Shown: piece by piece, positions 1 to 12,028 of the stretch
Layout: the number at the start of each line of letters is the position of its first letter
Position numbering within the stretch: position 1 is the first letter of the stretch
DNA from: Polydactylus sextarius
Lineage: Eukaryota > Chordata > Actinopteri > Polynemidae
Direction of reading: 5' to 3'
NCBI GenBank assembly: GCA_016801845.1
Contig: CM028908.1
Location: 21,897,047 to 21,961,046, forward strand
DNA: 64,000 nt
Position numbers and translations under genes: made by a program
The notes under the pieces: generated by a model
The model's database searches: none
What the model saw: the letters and a program-made list of their open reading frames with translations, nothing else
Told to the model about the DNA's origin: nothing

Positions 1-60
1 GAATTTAAAAAAGACTGCGGCGATGCTCATAATTGTTTGCAAAATATGAAATTACATCCT

Positions 61-300
61 GGAGGCTGCTAGCTTAGCTTAGCTTAGCATATCTTAGCTT
101 TGCATAGAAACTTGAAGAAGGTATAATTAAGGCCTAGCTCTGTTGACAAGCTAAAAAAAAAATCCAGCACGTCTAAAGCTCAGCTTATCTTTGTCTTATA
201 ACTCAGTTTGTTTGTGCAAAATCACAGTTAATAATGTGGTTTTACAGTGGAATTATGTGCTAGCATCAATGCTACTTGGCTAGGCAAATTGACTTCCTGG
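61..300 (+). repeat. Teleost dispersed repeat (family A), partial copy 1
   Basis: The stretch opens with tandem AGCTT units (71-90), followed by a 'cagcacgtctaaagctcag' segment and a 'gtggttttacag...ttatgtgct' segment. This order matches a very common teleost repeat that I recognise from memory; its hallmark is AGCTTAGC beside 'cagcacttctaaagctcactaatta'. Two other copies lie at about 5072-5425 and 60430-60560. The copy is 5'-truncated and its 3' limit is approximate. It codes for nothing. Confidence 0.55.
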
Positions 301-929
301 TGGGTAAATCAGAAATTACATTACAGTCTTCCCCAATGGGATAAAATGGTTCAGGAATTCACTCTTCCTGTTTTCTGAGTGGGTCTGGTCAGCTTATATA
401 AAACATTACAGTAGCTATTATAAACAGCTAATTTATTGCTTTGCTGTCTGCATCCGTTGGTTTATAGCTGTAAAAGGCTTGGACATTTTAAGCACAACAT
501 TTGGTATGCTAGCTTAATATCTGATATCAGACCAGTGGAAGATTATATCAGGCCAATTATATGCTGCTTTTCTCCAACGACAGTAAAAAATAATGATAAA
601 AACTAAGGCATTATAGCGAAAAAGGCTGAAGTTTTTACTCTAGTTCAACCAATCGTAAAGTGAGTGGCAGCACTGCAGTGAAACCAGCCCAGAACCAACA
701 GCGTAGCTGAGATAGAGATGGTAAGATGGAGAATAACAGTGAACAGACTCAGAATCAGTTTCCTAAAGAGGCAGTGGTAAAACCCACGACATAGATACAG
801 GAGGGATCCTGAGTGTGCCGTCTCCACTCTGAATTGTCATTGATTAAATGGCAACTTGATGTTTTTACTGTGGTACTAAGTGAGCTTTAGAGGTGCTGAT
901 AGGTGAATGTTCTTAACTCTATCCTGTTT

Positions 930-962
930 TTTGTTGTTGTTGTTGTTGTTGTTGCTGCTGTT
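930..962. repeat. (TTG)n trinucleotide microsatellite
   Basis: About eight TTG units are followed by two CTG units. Confidence 0.95.
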
Positions 963-2791
963 ATTTGCTAACAAAGTTAACTTGATTTCCCCGAAAAAAG
1001 GTCTTACTACTACTACTTACTGCTTTTAAAGCTGCTATAAAGACTAACTCCATAATATAATAACATAGAAGCATTTGGCAGCTAAATCACCAGATAATTC
1101 TCAACTCAGCAGTTGGTGGTGACCAGGTGGTTAGATGCACATCTCCAAATGAATGACAATGTTCCTCCATAAGTGGATGATCTTAAGTTCAACATATCAA
1201 CTGTGCCCCCTGTCTAATGTACTGGAAATCCATTAGTGAAAAAGCAGAAGGTCTAAAAAAAACCCCACAGTCATTACATTTTATGTCAGAGGCAACTCAA
1301 GACTAAAATGTTATACTGACAAAATGAAGAAAAACATTCTCTCAATCACCCTTTGAAATGGTTTACATGTATGCTTTTTTTTTTTTTTTTTACACAATAT
1401 ACTCTAAACGATTTAGTGTATTTACTATGTTCACTTTGGTCAGTGTAAACTCTTTTTAATGTACTTTACAAATGCATTTTACTCACTTACTTATAATTAT
1501 CCTCCTACTTCTTATTAATTTTAAATGACTAAGCGTGTCCTGCATTATGGGTGCAAAGAGCGACATATTTATGTTTAACCAAATGTTTACAGTAAATACC
1601 TTCACAGACCAGTGCCAAACTAATTTACTGTACGCCAGTGTCTGTAAGTATTTCCCGCTCGCAGCTTTCTCCAGTGTTTAAGTATCTGACAGGGAAAAGC
1701 TTCTACAGAGAAAAATGCACAGTATTGGTCACAAGAGGGCACGTCACCCTATAAAACAACCAAGTTCCTAATGACTTTTTCAGGAACTAATTTTCTGCTT
1801 TGTGGCGCAGCCCATAAAACAAGGTTATTCTCCTCCATCAAGGGATGAATAGAGATTTAACTGTCTTTTCTGTTTACTGTCTCACAGCAACATTTACACG
1901 TTGCTTATGCCACAAATTTAAGAGTGTATGTGTTGATTTTGTCACTTGTTTCCAATGCTTTTTTTTCTCCCCCTTTCTTATCCATTAAGTGCAAGGGTAA
2001 AACCATTGATCCATTCTGCATGTTGACGATAATCTCAAGTATTTATGCCATCAATGTTCTACAAGAACTCATATGTCGTGGCGTTTCACCTCCTTGGTTT
2101 TGCATATTCTGCATCTTTTTCTCTCTCTCTCAAACAGTCAAAACACAGGATTGCTGCAGCAGAAATCAATTTGACAGTAATGCTGAAATTAGCTTTTAAA
2201 TGCTGAGCTCTCACCATTATAGAAGCCAAACCCAATGCACTGTAATTCTCCCACCTGCTAGCACTGCCATAACTCAGATCCAGGATCCCCCAGGGGTTGG
2301 AATCTGTGATGACTCGGGTCTACCAGATGACAATGTGATTTTAATAGATGTTGAAGGATGAGAGTTTTCTTAAACGCACAGGCCAGGGTTTCACAAATCA
2401 TGCAACTGTGTGGGTGGGCATGTTGACCGCTCAATTAACACAGTTTCTCCTGACAAGGCTTCATAAAAAAGACAAAGAGGCTTCAGACGGTGATCTTGAA
2501 ATTCAGAAAATTACTATTCAGAAAAGCTGGACATGAGGGCGTTTACAGCTTTCAGTCTAACTATAACCTTACTGATGAATGACTGCAGCTCTATGACTTA
2601 ATTATGACTGCACAGGAAATACTGTCCATCCCTAGTAATGACCCCAATGGCCATCGATAAAAAGGCCTGATAAACGCAGACTTCCTGAGCACGGATGGAT
2701 AAATACGGCCTGAGTAATGAGACCCGGGCTGCTGAGGATGACAGCCCTGCTCTATATCATATGCTGCTCTGTGGTTCTGGGGTGGCAGTTT

Positions 2792-2828
2792 GGGATGGGA
2801 TGGGGGTGGAGGGGTGGGGTGGGGCGGG
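2792..2828 (+). repeat. G-rich tract with quadruplex potential
   Basis: Seven runs of three or more G, separated by one to four bases (2792-2794, 2797-2799, 2802-2806, 2811-2814, 2816-2819, 2821-2824, 2826-2828), fit the canonical four-run G-quadruplex pattern several times over. Confidence 0.7.
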
Positions 2829-4250
2829 CATTCACAGTGAGGCTTTTGAAATCTCAGTGTGAGCTCCCTCATTCACGGCTGGCTTTCAGGCAACACTGGT
2901 TGTGTTCTGCGAGAGAAAATAACCTGAGATTTCAGAGAGACAGTAATGAGAAATTCCATTTTCAGTCATCTGCTTCTGTCTGTACAGCTCTCCGGTGCAC
3001 TCTTAAATGAAGAGCAATTGTAATCAATCTTACACATATGGTCTGAAGGGATGAATCTTTTAAGCGCTCTTCACAATGGCCCCAAGCATACATGAAAATA
3101 ACATCATCTATGTTTCAAGCTTTGCTCATCCTTCACTCACTGCACTAATTACCACTGTAATTGATTAATCCATTAGCTGATTTTTGTTCTTACTCAAACT
3201 GAAGCTAATAAGATACTCCATAAACTGGCCGTTTATATTGTTAGAGGAAAATTCCATTAATCTTTGAGGCTCCATTTCTTGGTTCACAGCACTTTACTGT
3301 CCTTTGGAGAAAATGCAGATCTCAGGAAAGGCTAGCAGAGCGATCATCAGCAGACTGAGGATCTAAGTGGACACAATAGAGCCACACTGCCTCCTGTTGC
3401 CTGGGAGGGAAGAATCATGAAACACTTTCTTTTTGTTGCTCCTCTGTTTTGTGGAATGAGGAGCAGTTGATGATGTGGAGCAAATATCAAGAGTGAGATT
3501 TAAGTCTATAGTGCTTTCTGTACACAGTAGGAGGTGTTTTTAGCCTGCTGACTGACCAGAACATCAATAAGTGTCAGACAGTTATTAAGTGTAACATGTG
3601 GTAAAATTTCCCTAGTTAGTATACCATCTTCTCCATTGAGGCGATCGTGTCTCTCTTTTTCTGATCTTTTGCAGGTCAGCCAGGAACATCCTCAATACAC
3701 TTACTAATTAGCACTGCTCTTGCATTTAAATTGATTTTTTTTCTTTTTTATGGAGTAGATCTTCTTAAATCCCCCTCACTATAATTAAGGCTTATATCAG
3801 GATAATAGTAAAATGGTGGATCAAAGGTTGAATTAATTGCGGACTTGTTGAGGTGCTGGGAGTGGAGTCATGTCTCTTAATGTAAGATACCCCGAGACAT
3901 ACAGCAGCTGTTTGGCAGCTGCATTAATAAATATATAAAACATATATTTAGAGATATTATCAGATCCTCAAGATCTTGTAAATGTGACAACTCTCTAGAG
4001 TCTTTTTAGCGCAAGGTGATATGTCTCCTAAGATTTTCAGTACACACATTCATAGCATGTGTAGGGCACCTCAGCATACATTTTAGACACCATACTGCTG
4101 TTAGTGGCTACTGTCATAATCTGGATGGTAATGATTGCTACTGTAGTCTAGTGAAAGCAGCTCCTTTTCCAGTGTAAACATAGGATATGACAACATAAAA
4201 GAGAAAAAGTAATAGTGCAAGAACATATAAAAATATCAAAGTATAAAAAG

Positions 4251-4254
<4 letters not shown>

Positions 4255-4289
<35 letters not shown>

Positions 4290-4309
4290 CTCCCAGGGGG
4301 TTTAAATAT

Positions 4310-4342
<33 letters not shown>
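4255..4342. repeat. Compound (TA)n / (AC)n microsatellite
   Basis: (TA)17 at 4255-4288 and (AC)15 at 4313-4342 are separated by 24 bases of unique sequence. They sit at the 5' edge of a dispersed repeat. Open frames reading poly-Cys-Val or poly-Tyr-Ile through them are artefacts. Confidence 0.95.
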
Positions 4343-4347
<5 letters not shown>

Positions 4348-4359
4348 TATATGTGTGTG

Positions 4360-4745
4360 TCTATAATATTGTACAGTGATGATGAGTACGAAAGAGTAAT
4401 GGTATTGTACAGTATCCAGATTATTGCACAGTATATCAGTAACAATTTAAATAAATATCAAATATTAGCTGTTTCACAGCAGGGGGCAGAGTGAAGAAGA
4501 CTGTAGGTCGGACGGTTAGACTGAGTTAGTGCATGTCTGAGTTCAAGGTGTTTATGGCTTTTTGGGGAAAAAAAATGTTTCTGAGTCTGTTTGTCTTTGT
4601 CCTGATGCACCTGTAGCACCTCCCTGAGGGCAGCAGGTCGAGCAGATCAGAGCCAGGTTGGGTCATATAACGCTCAAGGTAGAGAGTCTACTGATCCCAT
4701 CAGTCTTCCTCTGGTGCCGGAGTTGAGTGAAAAATATGAACAGCT
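4360..4745 (+). repeat. Teleost dispersed repeat (family D), body fragment
   Basis: The order 'attgcacagtatatc' ... 'gtttctgagtctgtttgtc' ... 'cacctgtagcacctccctga' ... 'gggcagcaggtcgagcag' matches the internal part of a very common teleost repeat, whose copies usually read '...aagctgttcctgagtctggtggtcctg...cctcctgccagagggcagcag'. Recognition is from memory. Probable head fragments of the same family lie at 33722-33910 and 49690-49800. Confidence 0.5.
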
Positions 4746-5071
4746 GTTGGATGTATTACCATGAAATTCAGTAAAGACATCTATGTTCCTCCCATGATAT
4801 AAACACTTTGCAGGAGAGACAGATATCTGCAGTCTTAGCTTTAGTACTAATTAGCAAACAAAGCAAAATTAAATATAAACATTGTACTTGCTAAACATCA
4901 GCCTGTGCCAAAACTGTTAGTGTGACTGTAGACTTAGTTTGGTTACACCAATAAAAAATTTAAATAGAGACATGGTTTGCACTTCTTTACCAAAACCTTG
5001 TAAACTCAAAGGCTGTCGATTTTCCAATCCACTTGGATGTTTAAAATGATGAAAGCTCTCAGACTTTCAGA

Positions 5072-5425
5072 GGAATAGTTTGATATTTTGGGGAATGTGT
5101 TTTTTTGCTTCTTGGCTGAGATGAATATACCTCATGTCCATCTGTTAAGTATAAGGTTTCAAACAGCTAATTAGCTTAGCATGAAGAGCAGAAACAGCCG
5201 ATGTGTCTTTGTCCAGCACTTCTGAAGCTCACTAATTAATATGCATGTTTAAGCTGCACAAAAACCAAAACAGCAACTTGCTGTTTTATGAACAGTTGTG
5301 GTGGTCTTCATGCTAAGTTAAGCTAAACAGCTACTGGCTGTAGCTTCACATTTACTGCACAGACATCAGAGGTGTGTCAATCTAACCATCTAACACTGAG
5401 CAAGAAGGCAAAGTATTTTATAGAT
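5072..5425 (+). repeat. Teleost dispersed repeat (family A), longest copy
   Basis: It begins with 'aatagtttgatattttgggg', contains 'ttagcttagcatgaagagc' and 'cagcacttctgaagctcact', then the inverted half 'catgctaagttaagctaaac', 'ggctgtagcttcacattta' and 'gcaagaaggcaaagta'. The AGCTTAGC and GCTAAGTTAAGCT arms face each other, so the element is partly self-complementary. The expected matching terminal inverted repeat at the 3' end is missing. It is probably a non-autonomous element; no coding capacity. Confidence 0.6.
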
Positions 5426-5484
5426 TAACAGTTTTTTCGTTGACTTCCCAGAGGACACCAGATTTTAGTACAAGATATGAAGCT

Positions 5485-5967
5485 CAAGTGATGGTCTGGG
5501 GTAATTTGAACCCATGGTCTATTTCGCCATGTATACAAGCTGACGTCCCCTCATCCCTCCAAGAGCTATTTTACGTTAGTTGAAGTAATATCGAGTTTGA
5601 CTATCTTTTGTTTTCACAAACAAATAGCTAACAATGAAAGTAAGTGGGGCTGCCAGCCAAACGTATCTAAATCTATCTATTTTCGGCACTTCAGTTTATG
5701 TGTAGGGACCCTATTCATGCTACTGTGGAAGTGAAGCGTTATTTTGAGCTTTATTGGTGGTTAAAAAAATGGCGATTTAGAAACATTTGGCTGGCGGCCC
5801 CATTTACATTCAATTTCAGCTATTTGGCTGAAAAAACAAAAGACGGTCAAACTCAACAATTCTTTGACCAATGTAAAATAGCTCTTGAGGTTTGATTCGA
5901 TTTGATGTTTGACTCATATACGTAGTGAAATAGACCCTGAGTTCAAATTACTCCGGACTATTACTTT
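5485..5967. mobile_element. Foldback (palindromic) MITE-like element, about 0.48 kb
   Basis: The two halves are inverted copies meeting near 5726. The outer arms pair 'gtaatttgaacccatggtct' (5501-5520) with the reverse complement of 5929-5952. The middle arms pair 5561-5660 with the reverse complement of about 5787-5887, beginning 'aagagctatttta' on each side, with perhaps 75-80% identity by eye. Similarity continues to the edges ('aagtgatggtctgg' against 'aagtaatagtccgg'). No target-site duplication is clear. The 65-codon frame inside is meaningless. The layout resembles foldback MITEs such as the zebrafish Angel elements, though I cannot assign a family. Confidence 0.75.
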
Positions 5968-6446
5968 AATGTTGGTCACCTGTGACTAAGGCTGTAATGA
6001 CCAGTCAGCTTACAACTGTGTTTATCACCATAGCTTTTTACAACTTTACAAACCCTCTGATATAAACACATCATCTCCCTGATCTTTGAACTCTTAACAA
6101 GATGTGCTGTGTGGCTCCAAAAAAAACCCAGGGAATCATAAATATGTTTATTACAGGCCTAGTAAAGGAAGGAGGTGAATCATTATTAAAAAAAAAAAAA
6201 ACACTTCCCTGGGGACTAAATTATGCCTCACTGAGACATCTTCCTTGCAAAGTCACACCTCTGAAATAAGCATGGAACTGCCAAAAAGGGTTCTGGTGTT
6301 GTTTTTATTGCTTTATTGCTTCACTGTGTGTGTCCATATGTGTGCTCTGCATATTTGTATGTGGTTTGTAGTATGTCATGGTTCAGGACAGGTTTTGCAC
6401 TTTAAATGAGCTGAATTTTGGACAGTGCATCTAATTAAGGAACATT

Positions 6447-8203
6447 CAGTCTGTTTCAGTTTCCATACACAGTCTAAAGTCATTAAAGCACATTTTTAGC
6501 AACAGCTGTTGAATTACTTGGAGGATATCATAATTCCACAAAAAAACATGGTTTTAGAAGTTTCTGATAAGCTGATTGACATCACTGGAGTCAAAATGGG
6601 GGTCTTCAAACACACTGCCTGAGAAATTTAAAAGAAGTTAGCCAAATCCGCAGAAAAAAAGGTCTGTGGATCTGTGGGAAAGTGTGGTACATCCTTGGAA
6701 GAAATTTCCAAACCCAAAGGTAACACAGGCAACAGTGAAAATGGTGTGCAGGTATGAACACAATGGACATCAATCCATCAACAGAACTTGTGAAAATGCT
6801 GAAGGAAGAAGGTGCAAAATGTCTGTGTCCTTAGTAAAATGAGTCTTTGACAGTATTCAAATACTCAGAGAGGAAGAAACCACCAAAATCTCCAAAACCA
6901 CCATAAAAAAGCCAAACTAGAGTTTGCAGCTGCACGTGGTGGAAAAGATTGTTGGATAAATGTCCTCTGATTTGATTAAATAAAAACAGAACTGGCCATT
7001 GTTACATTTGGTAAAATGGTGAAGATTGCAAGCTGAAGAGCAATATCCTGACCATAAAGCACAGCAAGCAAAACCATAGATAGATAGCAAGCAAAGATAG
7101 ATAGCATCACAAGAATGGACAAGTTGAAGTTACATCTGAAAACATCAGCCAGGGAGTTAGAGGTCGGGCAAAAATGGGTCCTGATGGAAAATGACTGGGA
7201 TGTGTTCAGAGTATAATAGGTGGTGATCTGAAAAGACACAGAAGTTGAAAAAAATAGCTGGTATGTGAATAACACTTTTAGTGACCTAACTGCCTGAATG
7301 CCCATAACCTATAGTCGACAACTTCAAGGCCTATCACTGAGGCAGAGGATTCTTTTCAATAGAGACGTCTGCTGGACATGCTGCTTACAGTCTGAGTATC
7401 CTACAGACTTGAATGAAGAAGTCTTTGTCTTGTTTTCTAATGGAAACACATTATTGACATATATGCATCTATATTTCCTATGGAGGTTCTGCATTTTATA
7501 TGTTACCATAATGTAGATGTATATTTTATGGTTATTGTTAATGTGTAGATCATTTAGCTGTTTATTGGTTTTGGCAATAACATAAGATCACATTTCTCCT
7601 TATGACTTATTGTTATTTCTTTTGATGATGTTGTTTTGATGATTTGTATTAGCTGTTATTTACCACCAGAAGGTTTTTGGCTGCTGTTTAATAAGACTCA
7701 CACCCACATGTGTCTCAGAAACGCTGAAGAAAGCCTCAGGCATTCCTTTCTTCTTCTGCATCTGCTGCGACTGCTGAGCACTACCCTTTTAAAAATAATT
7801 CCTCATCTACAAGTGCTGGTGACTTTTTTTTTTATTTTTGCAAGGTATTGAGAGTGGCCATCACAAAGGCCTGATCTCGACCTTGACTTGAGCAAGCCAG
7901 GATGTCTACAAGCCCAACTCCAGCGCTCTATTATGAAAGGCTTGTTAAGAGTTTGATCTGATTAAACATTCAAAGCCAGTGTGACCAAATACTTAGAAAC
8001 CCCTGACCTGCTGGGATAATGATGAAAGAAAAGCTGTAATGAATCATTGTCTCTACTACCACTGAGACATTTTTACGTTATAAATGAAGAAACAAACCTA
8101 ACTGACTCAAGACAGGGAACATTTACTCGGATTACATAACAGGAATTGTGTAAAACTGAGTTTGAAGCGAAGTGCCTGAAGTGTATGTAAACTTTCAGCT
8201 GTA
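6447..8203 (+). mobile_element. Decayed Tc1-type (Sleeping Beauty-like) transposon
   Basis: All parts of a fish Tc1 element appear in order. The 5' terminal repeat begins at about 6447 ('cagtctgtttcag'), with the inner segment 'agtcattaaagcaca' near 6478. A leader segment ('ttttagaagtttctgata') lies near 6552. A disrupted transposase reading frame spans about 6620-7995. The 3' tail includes 'aatcattgtctctactac' and 'caggaattgtgtaaaactga' and ends in 'gtgtatgtaaactttcagct' at 8181-8200, followed by TA. The element is about 1.76 kb against the usual 1.6 kb, and the extra DNA falls inside the transposase (about 7300-7840). The 5' flank is not a clear TA duplication. It is inactive. Confidence 0.8.
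6620..7995 (+). pseudogene. Tc1/Sleeping Beauty-like transposase pseudogene
   Basis: Transposases of this family bind the terminal repeats with paired helix-turn-helix domains and cut and paste the element with a DDE catalytic triad, inserting at TA. Visible pieces, in order, are: an N-terminal HTH segment near 6695 ('SLEEIS'); a 'LVKML' segment near 6788; 'KKAKLEFAAA' near 6907, just before the expected WSDE motif, which is damaged; 'LHLKTSARELEVGQKWV' near 7130, leading into a degraded second catalytic region; and after a gap a fragment of the 'WPSQSPDLNP' region near 7850, then a C-terminal tail ending at about 7990. The start codon is lost, some 35 codons are missing between the first two pieces, and there are several stops and frameshifts. 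About 0.5 kb at 7300-7840 has no counterpart in the family. Not functional. Confidence 0.78.
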
Positions 8204-11200
8204 ACAGGTGTCCACATTTATTTTTACTGCAACTGCCTTTCGCTTCAGCTAAAAAGTTTTATATCCTCAGAGTTTATGTTTAAGGTCTAAAAAAGTCTTT
8301 AAGTCTCATATGCAAATTAGTGAAGTGTTCTCTAAAGTGATATGAATAAAAAGGTGTGATATGTGTGCAAATAAGAAATGAAAAATCTTCTCAAAAAATC
8401 TAGTTTCATTCTCCTGGGGAAGATGCTATTCAGCATTAAATTGACAAACCGAATGTTTGAGTCGTACATTCACGCAGTACACACTAAAAAATATATTTCA
8501 GTCTAAACTGGTGAGACACGACCCTCAATTGTCACCGAATGTGAAATGCTTGTGTTGCGCCTGTGATCCAGCAGCGGATCTGATATTTTTCCATTATGGT
8601 CAGTGGTTGTGTCTCTGATCTGGTGTTCTGGAGCCAATCCAAGCCTACTATTTTTGCCAGACACCAAATCATGGTGCAGCAATTTGACACACAACAGATC
8701 ATGCTGGACAGGAAGTTGTGCACAAAAACAAAATAAAAACATCCGGTTAACTTTCAAAATGAAATAAACTGTGTTCGGTGGATCATATTTACCTGCACTA
8801 CACTTTGATGACATCATAATGGGTGAAGGCATCATTTCATCCTGTTGACACTACATAGACACTACACCTCACTATATCTTGCAATTCTGCACAGATTTGT
8901 GAGATCTTGTCAGCTGAGCCGGGGCATAAACACATCTGGTGGGTATTGACGGAGGGCGGATTGGAGATGCAACACAAGCGTTCCACATTCAGTAGAAATC
9001 TGGGGATAATGATCTGTCAGAGCTGCTGGGTTTCAGACCTTATGTCAAACTTTACAGAGACTCTCCCCCTCCCACTGACCCTCAGATATTCTACTATTAC
9101 ACTGAAACTTCTTTACCTCTGACAAGACGTGGTTCAGCTTTCAAATAAACACACACACAAATTTGCAATGATCCATGTAGCGCAATGTGGAACCAGTGAA
9201 TACTGGTGGATTCTGAGGTGTTATTGGAATCACTTTATTGATGAAGGTGCAGGCGCTGGAAGCTTACGGAGCCACTTGACCTCTGGCCCCTGCTTCTTCT
9301 GTCAATATCAGTAGCTACTATTGATTCTCTCAGGCAATCCACCTTAATTGAAGGGCCCTACTTTTTTTTCTCTAATTGAATAATCAGAGCCAGAGAGGCC
9401 TGATGAGGTGATCATGTGATTTCAGCCACATGAGGAGAGTAAGAGTTGATTAGCTGCTGGTGTTTCGTGTTTGTTTATTGAATGTAATATGAACATTAAG
9501 TGTTGTGAAGCTATGTGAACGGTGGGGGGGAACTGTGTTAGCAGCTCACTATGGTAGATGGTCTCTGACCTCACTGTGTGTTTATTATTGTAACCATGAC
9601 GACATAGGTTGTCTAACCTTGAAGAATTTATTTTCACCCAAACTTAACAGAGCGTTTATTGTTTCCATGACAACAAAGGTCCAGATGGCTCGCCACTAGT
9701 AGGACTCTATGGGTCGAATCTGGATCTGAGGGTTAGGGTGGGAGGGCTTGTTGCCATAGGGACATGATTGTTTTGGGAGTATTTTTGCAATCTGTAAATT
9801 TTAACAACTAATTGAAAAACTGGAAAACTCATTCCAGACAGTCCGTTGTTCTACCTCAATCCACAACTCATAACTCAATCAAGTAAATAATCCATACGAA
9901 TTTAGCTAAAGTACAGAAGCTGTATAGTAGTTGTACAACTCTATGTGTCCTCAGACAGCCATGATGAACAAGCATTTTCCTGTCATCAGAAGCTCTAGTC
10001 AAGCAAGATAAAATTCCTATCAAGTTCAAATACTTTCAGCTTGTGAAAATATCTCTTTACATCTGATTGTGTCCATCTCTGTGAAATGGCAGCTAATGGA
10101 GTCATTGTCTTGACCATGAATGTAATCATATTGCACAAAGAATTTGGTCTGATCTCAGAACACATCACAAGCGTGAGGTCAGAGTGACATGGACTTCATG
10201 GTGTCACTTTAACCTCAGTTATAGTCCAAGTTTTCTGTTCTCTTGTCCTTAACTCAACGCAGCCTCCCACATATTCTCCAATTAACCTATGTAGATTTGT
10301 TCTTACAGGAATGCAGCAACTCATTCTTCAAAGTCTCCGAGTTTTCTCCAAAAAACCCGAGCACAACACAAGTTGCTTGAATGACTCCAGCTGGGAGAGG
10401 TGTGCTCCTGAATTCAAATCGATGTCAGCACAGAAGAGATTGTTATTTTTTTCAAGAGACATTTGCAGACTAGTTACTAAAGTGTTGTATGACAAGGAAG
10501 AATCTATTTTTCTTCTTTCATTCTTTGTTGAGTCTTCGAACAGACATGAACCAGGCTTCGGGCTCAGTTCATGAGATGAGATTTTGTCCCACATTCCTCA
10601 TATCTGTGAAGGTGTTAGTTGTTTCGATATGACCCAGAAAAAGAAGAGACGAGAGCTCATTGCAGAGCTGAGATGGAGACAGTGAAACACAATAGATGAT
10701 ACTGAATTCCACGTGAAATACGCTTGTTTGGAGATTGCTGTTAAATCAGATGTAAATTTCTTTGCTCACAAGATTTTATTGTGCTTAATTTCACAAAAGT
10801 GGCAATGCTTTTCTTCTTTTTTATGTGTTTGAAGAAAAGTATAATACCTGACTAAATTGTTAAAGGCACAAGAACTCCCTTGGAGCACCTGAGTGTATGC
10901 AAACTGCAGGACATTGAGTTTTATGATCATTGGCTTCATTCCTTAATCGTCTGGGGTCCTACAAACCCTACCGCAGTGCACAACTGTGTAAAATGATTCA
11001 TGAAAAGTTGAATGGAAGGCAACTGGACTTGAAGTCACTTGTAGATTCAACCAATTAAACATAATGAGAATGCAAAATCAACCTCTATTCTTACTGTTAT
11101 TACCACATATTAGCATAAATGAGTATAATATCAGTATATTACTTTACTGACTAAATGTTTTTATGAGAATCTTTAGACATGCACAGCTTGTGGTCAAGGT

Positions 11201-11643
11201 TACAGAAAGAACACAGCTTAGTTTGACAAATGAAATTCTCTCCAGACACGATTTGTTTGTTTTTTTTGTTTTTTTTTACCAGACGACAAACCAAAAATCA
11301 AGTGCTTCCTTCGTCTGGACTTATGATGTTTTACAGCATTATCGCACTTTACTGAACTTTTAACACTCAGTCCTGTTAAGTATTCTAAATGGTTTTTTTT
11401 GTTTTGTTTTGTTTTTGCTGGGTTTATATATTTTTATTTAAAGTATTTGGACAAGTTTTGTTTTTGCTTTTTTCTTGATATGATATATGTATTTGAATAG
11501 CAAATAATCAAATACATAATAGTAGCAAATAATCTAATAAATCAATGAACGAATGGATGTGAACTACTGCTCTCTCATGTAAAAGTCATGTACAGCTGAC
11601 CAGAGTTACCACAGTAACCACCTCCTGGTGACATCACGTATTA
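8204..11643. other. 5' flanking DNA, no gene seen
   Basis: No exon, RNA gene or recognisable transposon is seen. The block 9230-9440, with several AATTGAA/TAATCAGAG cores and a 'gatcatgtgattt' stretch, looks like non-repetitive regulatory DNA but carries no decisive signal. Overlapping frames of 87 and 88 codons on opposite strands at 10311-10594 resemble nothing known and are probably chance. Confidence 0.45.
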
Positions 11644-11701
11644 GTTGATGTTTGCTTGACATTTATTCACTGCAGTGAATAAGTGTCACGCAAACATCAA
11701 C
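11644..11701. repeat. Near-perfect 58-bp palindrome
   Basis: Two 29-base arms (11644-11672 and 11673-11701) meet with no spacer at CTGCAG. They match at 27 of 29 positions; one of the two differences would be a G:U pair in a + strand transcript. The outermost bases are GTTGATGTTTGC and GCAAACATCAAC. It lies about 0.8 kb upstream of the putative promoter. It could be a hairpin, a collapsed inverted-repeat transposon or a dyad binding site. Confidence 0.95.
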
Positions 11702-12028
11702 TCTCCCCATCACCCACTGGGGTGTATATACTGTCACCACAGAGTAACTGTGAATGCAGTTTAATTCTATATAAACATCACTGTTAGAGGTCAAAGTTAA
11801 CTGCCTACATTACCCACAATGCCAATGCACCATCACCAGTATCAAAATTATAGCCTCCAATTACAACCAGAAGCTGACTCAACACTTCACACAGCGCCCC
11901 CTGGAGACACAAACTTTTTCCACATGTACAGTGACTCTCCAGTGGCCCAAATAACACAAAACAAACAAACATATTTCATATTCAATTTAATATGATTTTT
12001 TCATATTAAAATGATGCAAAAAGAAAAC

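Larger units (their letters stand above)
301..4254. other. 5' flanking DNA, no gene seen
   Basis: No exon, RNA gene or intact transposon is recognisable. The stretch holds a (TTG)n tract at 930-962, a T17 run at 1375-1391 and a G-rich block at 2792-2828. Two blocks look less repetitive than their surroundings and could be conserved non-coding DNA: 2540-2760, and 3110-3290, which carries many TAATTA/ATTGATTA homeodomain-type cores. The open frames here (up to 97 codons) resemble no family I know. Confidence 0.5.

Noticed and set aside
9700..9740. 'ggtcgaatctgg' as a possible tRNA T-arm
   Set aside because: No matching acceptor stem, A box or anticodon arm upstream; no tRNA, 5S or snRNA gene was recognised anywhere in the window.
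10311..10594. Opposed 87- and 88-codon frames
   Set aside because: No recognisable domain, no splice sites or promoter context; expected by chance in 64 kb.
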